Below, one piece after another: positions 57,601 to 64,000 of a stretch of 64,000 nucleotides of DNA (position 1 is its first letter; every line of letters starts with the position of its first letter). Origin of the DNA: Galeruca laticollis (taxonomy: Eukaryota > Arthropoda > Insecta > Coleoptera > Chrysomelidae); the NCBI GenBank assembly GCA_963921935.1, contig OY998176.1:173782445-173846444 (forward strand), given 5' to 3'. A program made the position numbers and the translations under genes. A model generated the notes under the pieces. That model saw only the letters and a list, made by a program, of their open reading frames with translations. It was not told the DNA's origin and searched no databases.

Positions 57601-58004
57601 AACTGCTTAAATAAATGATAACGATACAAACACCGTCGAGTATATTAACTAAATCCTTCGTAGCGATTTCATTTAATGGGCGAAAATTGATGTGATAATC
57701 CGGATTTGCACGGCTTGAGAGTAACGCATACTCCCTCTACCGGAAAATTACATATCGGGTTAAAACAAATACCGTTTATCCAGTTTGTAGCTCTACTGTG
57801 CTTGTATGTGTATATATGTATCGGTTTATCCGATAAGATCAACAACTATGAACTAGCTGATATACAGAATTGATTAACTATCGTGATTAGGTTATAGTTC
57901 ACAATAATACAGTATAATATGTTTCCCGTTCAAATATATAAAACTAGCTTCTAAGGCAAGAAGTATTCATACACATGGTCAACAGAATATAGATTAGATT
58001 TCAT
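54671..58004. other. 3.3 kb spacer with unassigned short frames
   Basis: Two frames are longer than their surroundings. A 99-residue minus-strand frame (55144-55443) contains LTQDKIIEKICKFTKITYST, which could be a helix-turn-helix. An 87-residue plus-strand frame (55873-56136) contains no motif. Neither can be assigned. A small palindrome TTATTATCAATAATAATTG with its reverse lies at about 56900-56950. Nothing else was recognised. Confidence 0.35.
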
Positions 58005-59275
58005 TCACACGAAAGAAAGATTAGTGGAGGAAGGCTGAATATGAGAATTGTGATAAACAGAATTGGGGTTATGATTATTAAAATTGTCATCAAAATTTTG
58101 TGCGAGTGAATCGGCAATTGTTTGATTGTCGGATATAACACTATCATTCAATATTAAGAAAGGAATTTCAATATTGGCTTTCTTGCCTTGAATTTGTAAA
58201 AATGTTTTCCAGACTTGACTGGGATTTGTATTATGATTTAGCGAGGAGGTATAGCTTTGCCATGAGGATTTTTTGCTTTGCATGACTAATAATTTAGCTT
58301 TAGCTTGGAGCTGTTTGTGTAGTACGAGGTTTTTTTGTGTTCTATTTCGTCTAAGCCTGTTAAGAGCATGTTTGGACTCTCGGATGGCATTTTCGCAAGC
58401 TGAATTCCACCAAGGCATAGTTTTCTGTGCAGTGGAAATGACTGATTTACCGATATGAGTCTCGGTAGCGGCAAGTGAACATTTTAAGAGTGTCATTTAT
58501 GTTTACAGAAATAGCTGAAGAGGATAAATAAGTTTGGGAGAGATAAGTGAACTCAGACCAATTTGCGTTTATTAAGTACCAGACGCTTCCGGTTATAGTT
58601 TCCTTATTATAATGATTGGATATAATGATAGGAAAATGGTTGTTATAGTGACGATCATCTGAAACTTGCCAGGAAAGGGAAAGTGCAGTTTTAGGGTCAC
58701 ATAAGCTGAGGTCAAGGGCAGAAAAGGAACCCAAGGAAATGTTGAAGTGAGTGTTGAGTCCAGTATTCAACAATCAGGTTCTGGAGGAGTTTATGACGTT
58801 TTCGATAACTTTGCCTCTAGTGCAACCACGGGTTGGGCCCCACATGGTGTGATGTGCATTCAAGTCACCAACAAGGATGCATGGGTGGGGGAGCTGAAAT
58901 ACGAGGTCGGTTAAGTCTTCTCCATTGAGGGGGTGATCAGGAGGAATGTAAATACTGCAAATAGTAAGCTTATTGGGGCACCAAGCAGTGACAACAATTG
59001 CCTCTATATTTGAGGTTAGTGGGAAATGAGATGAGTATACATCGCTAGATACAATTATTGAAGTACCACCACTGGCTATCATACAGTTGGTATGGATGTA
59101 ATGATAACCTTCAAAGTTTTTGAGCTTCCACTGTTGGTCAATTCTGAAGTTGATTTCCTGGAGGCAGAGAAAGTCAGGGGTATGGAAAGATACGATTTTC
59201 TGAATTCTTTCTAAGCGAGGATAAAACCCATCGCAGTTCCATTGTATCAGAGAGAATGGTTCTAATTAAAGGGGC
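58005..59275 (-). pseudogene. LINE ORF2 endonuclease and linker, RT missing
   Basis: On the minus strand the sequence starts FSLIQWNCDGFYPRLERIQK, then FHTPDFLCLQEINF, IASGGTSIIVSSDVYSS, ICSIYIPPDHPLNGEDL and ILVGDLNAHHTMWGPT. After one in-frame stop come FNISLGSFSALDLSLCDPKT, WQVSDDRHYNNHFPIII and INANWSEFTYLSQTYL. After a frameshift, MPWWNSACENAIRESKHALN and RLRRNRTQKNL follow, then VWKTFLQIQGKKANIEIPFL, the linker toward the RT. The frame ends at 58005 and no RT domain follows on this strand. LINEs normally lose their 5' end, so loss of the 3' part suggests a deletion or disruption after insertion. Confidence 0.85.
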
Positions 59276-59374
59276 AAAGAGGTTAATTACTGAGATCGTG
59301 TGGAGGGTGGTACCGTCATCCGAAAAGGGGTAGTCAATAAGATTGTTTTGGTCGGGGCGAAGTTTAAATTTAAT

Positions 59375-60635
59375 TTATTTGGTCAGACGTGTAATGCGAT
59401 TTTTGAAAGTTCTCTCGTTGATATTAGAATAAATTAAGGATAGATCTTTCAGCAGGGAGGCAGCGTGGGTGATAAATTTATTGGCTTCGGGTAGAGGGTC
59501 GTTGACGCGGAAAGTATTTTCGAGGAACGCAAGAAAATGGATGTTATTGAGGGAGAAGGATTTAGGAGACTCTTCAAAAAGTTTATGTATGATAGAACGA
59601 GATTCGGGGCTTATAATGTGAGAATCATTTTCCGCCAGTTTGGATTTTTTGGTTTTTTTTGCAGATTTTTTTGAATTAGAATTTGAAAATTCTTGAGGAG
59701 GCATTGGATCGGAATTAGCGAGAGATTGGAATGTGATATAGACTGCGGAGAGTCAAGAGTGCTATCATTAGATCGAGGTCGTTTTTCGCCAGGTACGGGG
59801 GAGGAGGGAGCGAGTGGCATTTGAGAGGATACTTCGAGATTATCTGAAAAGGTATCAGTAGTAGCTGGGTCAGCTGAAGTGGAGGGTTCATTATTGACGG
59901 AAGTATTTAATAGGGGGGAAGGTCGTGGAAAGTGCTGGGACATGATTCAGTGGTATGTCCGGCCTGTTTGCAAAGAAAGCATTCAAGTTTATCAGTAGAA
60001 ATGACTATTCTGTGTGATGTATTTCCATGAGTAATAAGAATCGAAGTTTGCAGTGAAAAATCATTACTGGTGAGCAGAACGTAAGTTACACGGCGGAAGC
60101 TCAGGACATGTGCGTATTCGTCATCAGGCGAGCCACATTTGACTTATGAAATAGGGTAGGTTTGTGGTAATTCTTGGTCATACAGGGCTTTTTCAATAAC
60201 GGAATATGGAATGAAAGGACTAACATTGGAAATAAGGATTCTTTTGGTGGGGGAAGTAGGCCGACGAATAGAAATAACATTGGAATTAACTAAGATGTTT
60301 TGATTCGATTTTAGAAGGTCGTCGACTTGAGTGGTAGATGATAAATAGATACATATGCGGCCATGAGATATTCTGGAAGCGGAATGTACGTTTTTGGGAG
60401 AGAAAATGTTACCTATTGACTTGATATAATCGAATAGTACCGGGTTGGGGATAGAAGACATAATCATGGCTTGATCTCGAGATGTTACCTGGGAAGGAGG
60501 TAGTCTTGCTGAAACAGCCGCGGCATAAATTATGTGTGTTGAAGGGGTATTTGTGTTTATCGAGATAGATTGTTTAATAGGGGTTGAAGGAGTAGTGGTA
60601 TTTAAGAGCAGTTGTTGAGAGGGGAGGTTTGACAT
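59375..60635 (-). pseudogene. LINE ORF1 (Gag-like) with zinc knuckle
   Basis: It is read on the minus strand in three overlapping frames. 60635-60144 begins MSNLPSQQLLLNTTTPSTPI and includes an RRM-like part (KRILISNVSPFIPYSVIEKA). A frameshifted middle contains FSLQTSILITHGNTSH and a zinc knuckle CFLCKQAGHTTESC near 59960. The frame 59943-59611 is Ser/Pro-rich, and 59704-59375 reads PPQEFSNSNSKKSAKKTKKS and ends at 59375. It precedes the ORF2 endonuclease at 59275 in the order expected for a jockey or I-group LINE. Two frame changes break it. Confidence 0.78.
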
Positions 60636-61310
60636 ATTGATGTGATCCTGGATACCAAAATCACAAAAAATTGTTAGAAATTGAAATAAAAAGAAATATA
60701 TAAGTAAATCTCAGCTCAGAAGACAGTCTGTAACTCAGTGACTGGCCTATTCATTTGCAACACAAATAAGTAAATTTCAAGAATATTTAAACAATTTTGT
60801 AGAAAAACAGCACTTTTATAAGTTTGATTATCACATTTTAATGGTGACAAAAAACACGTTTTTAATTTGCTATGATATTGACGACTTAACGATCCGAACC
60901 TAATGAGTTCTGACTTATGAGTGGTGTATTTACATAGCTAATAAAATTGTTAATTGTTCATGGAATGAACAAGGTAGTTTTTTCACAAATTTTCACTTAA
61001 CAACTAATATATTTGTAGTGGGAATAAATGCATTTCCATTCAGCCATACGTTACAATAATGCTCTCAAAAACAAATTCGGGTACTATCGAATCACAAATT
61101 AGGCAGGTGTTCTGTGGTTATCACATTATAATGTAATAATAGTAATTATATATGTGGAGTACATTCGATAGGCAACACTGAGACAGATTCGTCATACTGC
61201 CGAATCTACCCCGTGCTTCCTCTGGCTAAGTAGTAATCAATATCATTTCTCGGTTTACTTAAGCAGGAATTTAGAGTTTAGAGTTGATTTATCTTTGCAG
61301 GTGCCCCGCA
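60636..61310. other. 5' flank of the minus-strand LINE, no recognised gene
   Basis: No motif seen. GATTCGTCATACTGCCGAAT at about 61186 contains the TTCGTCAT box that recurs at 61549, 61905 and 61936 in the neighbouring pogo-like sequence. Confidence 0.4.
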
Positions 61311-61460
61311 AATGTACCAAAGAGAGCAGGGTCAATATTGATGATAGAATAATGAAATTGGCGATAAGATATTTTCTTGCCAAACGATTGTAAGTTAAAG
61401 AAGCAGCTAGGCAACATAGCGTCAAAAGAACTACAACACAATTTTAAATCAAGAGAAATA
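61311..61460 (+). pseudogene. Pogo-like Psq HTH fragment D
   Basis: The reading starts at GTG where ATG is expected: VPRKCTKESRVNIDDRIMKL, then AIRYFLAKRL, one stop and VKEAARQHSVKRTT. Basic R-K-C start, 'I-x-x-A-I' helix and 'E-A-A-x-x-x-x-V-x-x-T-T' are the Psq-type HTH of pogo transposases. Nothing after it is recognisable. Confidence 0.5.
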
Positions 61461-61539
61461 AGTTTCCAGAAATGATGATGATTCTGGACATAAAAATGAA
61501 AATGAGCCCCCCAATAGGAAAGAGGTTGTTGAAATAACG

Positions 61540-61950
61540 AAGTTGGTAAGATGACGAATCAGCTATAAATAATTCCCGATCTCTATTTTCGCGGCCAATA
61601 CGATGTGAAACGTTCGTTATGCACGTACACATTACGGGGTTTCTTTTACATTGGCCTCGAGACGGTTAGTCTGTCCGCAACAAGTGAATAAGATGCAGCG
61701 TCGTAATTTTAGTGGCTCAGAAAATAACGTATGCATTTTTCTAGGTAAGTTCAAACTTAAAACTCTTTGTGGCTAAATATTTATGAGTGTGGTTGGCATC
61801 CTCTGTGATATTTTCACAAACACTAAACTGCCGTTTTTTTCTTTGTTCTAATTTTTTGAATTTTATTTATGATGTGGTAAGTTGACGTGAAACAAAGTAG
61901 CTAAGATGACGAATTCATCAACTAACTCACTCATTCGTCATCTTACGTAA
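61540..61950. repeat. Repeated AAGATGACGAAT motif
   Basis: AAGATGACGAATCAGC (61549), AAGATGACGAATTCATC (61903) and the reverse ATTCGTCATCTTACG (61934) occur in 400 bases, with a further partial copy at 61186. The last two form an inverted pair around AACTAACTCACTC. This arrangement parallels the subterminal motifs of the pogo-like elements at 5.6-16.6 kb and suggests the left subterminal region of the element whose transposase starts at 62006. Confidence 0.65.
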
Positions 61951-62005
61951 TATGATGTTTGTTTGTTAATAAATTATTTACACACAATTTCAAATCATAA
62001 AATAT

Positions 62006-64000
62006 GTGTACAAGCGTAAAACGAAACGACAATCATGGAGAAATGAGAGCATGCAAATTGCCATAAATGAGGTTAGACCAAACAACAAAAGCGTAAATTC
62101 CGTGGCGAAAGTATATAAGCTCCCGGAACAAACTCTTGGAAGATATCTGAAGGAGGATTCTGAGGAAATACGGTTAAAATCTTCCCTAAAATAATATATT
62201 GTTAGAAACAATGATTGGTCCTCATTTTCAGGAATTTCCTTGCAATTGTCGTCGATTCAACGATTCAAGAGCACGTTTCCTGATGTGGAACTAAAAGAGC
62301 TACATTATCAATATTGACAAACGGCCATTTGGACCAACCAAGGAACAATTCAGCATGATAATTCATGATTTTGCTGAAAAACGACACATTTTGCACATAT
62401 TTAACACAAACAAGAAGAAATCTGGATGACACTTTGTTGAGTGGTGTATGCGGAAATACAACTTTCCCTTGTGAAAGCTAGAATCGACCTCGATAGCCAG
62501 ACTTATGGGATTTAATCGCCAACGTGTTTCCAATATTTTCAAACCACTTAAGGAACTCGAAGAAAAATATAGTTCCCAACCCAATCAAATTTACATAGTA
62601 GCCAGGATAGTTGTAATGATATAAATTCATTACTATAAATCTCGATTCAAGAAACCAGATAGCACCGCGTTGACGAGGTACCCCACCAGAACAGCAAGTC
62701 CCCCACGCCAAGATGCGCACGAAGAATCGACAGTAAAAGGGAAGGAGACTTCCACCACCACCTCTACGATGTGTATAAAAATGTACACCGACAGACGATA
62801 GAGCGACTTGGTTTACGGACTCCTGCTCCTCCAAGTTCAGCCACCTCCAGTGCGAAGCGTAGGTCAAGGGTACTGACTTCAACCTTAAACGCTTCACACT
62901 ATCCACCGCCGAGTGTTGTACTAAGTCGGAGTATTGATCCGATTTTATACATCATTCACTAGAACGACCGTTGGTTTCTGGTATTGACGGAAACGAGAAC
63001 GATTGTTCAAACTGTTAGAAGAATTTCGGTGTGGTATTGACACATCGAAAGCTCTACAATATCTTCGTAGGGTAGCGCCGTTGAGCCGGGTACTGACTGG
63101 CTGTGAACGATCGCTTTAACTGTTAGTATAATTCTGGTGTGGTATTGAGGCGCCGTAATAACTACAGTCCCTACAAACCGAGATAATCGTTAAGCCAGGT
63201 ACTGTCTAGCTATAAACGATACCCTCACATCTTGAGATTAAAACCGAAAGAGTATTGATCTGCCGGTTGCTCATACCTCTGGCTGTCTGAACATTTCTTA
63301 GGACGCAGAGGATCCCGTCCACCGTCAAGTGTATCACCGGAATCGAAAAATACACCGCTACCTCTACACCTACCTATCGTTCGAACGATCAGTGTGTATC
63401 GATCGATGAAGGGATACGGACCATCGGAGCGTGACTTCCGAAATATTCACGCACCAGAGTAATACGTATATTTATAGAATATTGACTTTTAGTTCATTGT
63501 TATCATTGTAAATAATATTTTTTAGATATAAATCAATTGATTTAATCGAACTCTGTCTCCTTAGGGCTTACCTGGGCAATACGCATTACATAGTTACCCG
63601 CAGTAGGCAAGCGAAGACTAATTAAGATATCTTCTGCGGAACGAGGAACTAAGGTGACTGTTTATTTTTCCTTTTTTTTGTTTCCCCTAAAGTTAGAATG
63701 CAACCAGCCTATATGAACAACACACCTGCTGTATTTGATGTTAACACATCCAGGTCATGCGACAACCATAAGAAATGTTACTCACGCCTTTAAGAAAACT
63801 GGTTTATGGTCAATCAGTAGTCTGATATTTTCTGGTGACGATTTGGTAGTGAGTAGTGTCACAGATATGCCCGTAATCCCAGATGAAGCTCCACGAGAAA
63901 CTCCACGTAATGGAGATCCTGCCACCCTTGAAAATATTGACCCGCATGAAGATGTACGAGAATCAACAACCGATGTTACTTATGATAAGAACCTAAATTT
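62006..64000 (+). pseudogene. Pogo-like transposase E, split by a solo LTR and running off the window
   Basis: YKRKTKRQSWRNESMQIAIN and NSVAKVYKLPEQTLGRYLKE are a Psq-like HTH (62006-62194). Frameshifted pieces follow: IQRFKSTFPDVELKELHYQY, IHDFAEKRHILHIFNTNKKK and EWCMRKYNFPL, then SIARLMGFNRQRVSNIF and LEEKYSSQPNQIY, the CENP-B-type HTH to the start of the DDE domain (about 62598). The LTR at 62612-63590 interrupts it. Host sequence resumes as VGKRRLIKISSAERGTKVTV (63600-63660), the conserved block after the first catalytic Asp. Near 63790-63870 FKKTGLWSISSLIFSGDDL and VVSSVTDMPVIPDE match the C-terminal end, so the middle of the DDE domain is deleted. Several frameshifts occur. It extends past base 64000. 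Confidence 0.8.
62612..63590 (+). mobile_element. 979 bp solo LTR with TAGT target duplication
   Basis: It starts TGTAATG and ends CATTACA, a perfect 7 bp inverted repeat in TG...CA form. TAGT lies directly outside both ends (62608-62611 and 63591-63594). It is less AT-rich by eye than its surroundings. Inside, a degenerate unit of about 110 bp repeats three times near 62975-63260 (GGTATTGAC, GGTACTGAC, GGTACTGTC as anchors). There is no coding content. It is a solo LTR left by recombination. A 4 bp duplication fits Ty3/gypsy-like elements, but no internal sequence exists to name the family. Confidence 0.8.

Noticed and set aside
62478..62906. 142-residue minus-strand frame
   Set aside because: It crosses the border of the solo LTR and is antisense to the pogo-like transposase E fragment, with no motif of its own.
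1..64000. CRISPR arrays, rRNA and tRNA genes
   Set aside because: None seen by eye. The regular repeats at 13.3-13.9 kb and 43.0-44.5 kb are contiguous tandem units without spacers, not CRISPR arrays.

Overview
This window looks like repeat-dominated nuclear DNA from an insect, probably a beetle. The order is an inference from the mix of element families and was not tested. The DNA is visibly AT-rich, has microsatellites and degenerate spacers, and shows no bacterial-style operons. I find no convincing intact host protein-coding gene. Almost every recognisable coding stretch is a decayed transposable element, and many are visible only as broken protein motifs spread over several reading frames.

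Layout. 1-4.2 kb: microsatellites, a minus-strand jockey-like LINE that has lost its reverse-transcriptase core, and a scrap of a CGGQNKN-type transposase-like gene. 5.0-5.3 kb: a Tc1 transposase tail. 5,576-16,630: an 11 kb nested stack. A pogo-like element with TA-flanked ends holds a second pogo-like element (6,055-10,158, itself carrying a minus-strand MULE), a Penelope-like fragment inside a TA microsatellite, a mariner-like element with terminal inverted repeats of about 300 bp (11,686-15,097), and an RTE-like tail. The mariner in turn carries a TTAA-flanked insert (12,391-14,085) with a 758 bp palindrome and a 118 bp tandem repeat. 18.5-19.3 kb: a broken THAP-domain gene in three phase-matched exons. 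20-21.1 kb: two hairpin MITE-like sequences. 22.7-25.3 kb: a multi-exon decayed gene of the insect 'SGQNRN/CGGQNKN' transposase-like family. 25.4-26.4 kb: a minus-strand pogo-like fragment. 27.0-30.6 and 33.5-38.2 kb: two decayed Ty3/gypsy-like LTR retrotransposons. 38.6 kb: a TA-flanked MITE. 40.6-41.75 kb: a piggyBac transposase fossil. 42.0-42.5 kb: a second Penelope GIY-YIG fragment. 43.0-44.5 kb: a satellite of about 175 bp. 46.4-48.0 kb: a LINE RT fossil. 48.7-53.4 kb: an I-like LINE with RNase H, the best preserved element. 53.6-54.7 kb: a Crypton tyrosine recombinase fossil. 58.0-60.6 kb: a 3'-truncated LINE on the minus strand. 61.3-64.0 kb: pogo-like sequences, one split by a 979 bp solo LTR with a 4 bp target duplication.

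The parts do not form a working system. They record successive insertions, and their order can be read from which element interrupts which. All element names come from protein motifs and end structures read by eye. No database search, alignment score or identity percentage was computed.
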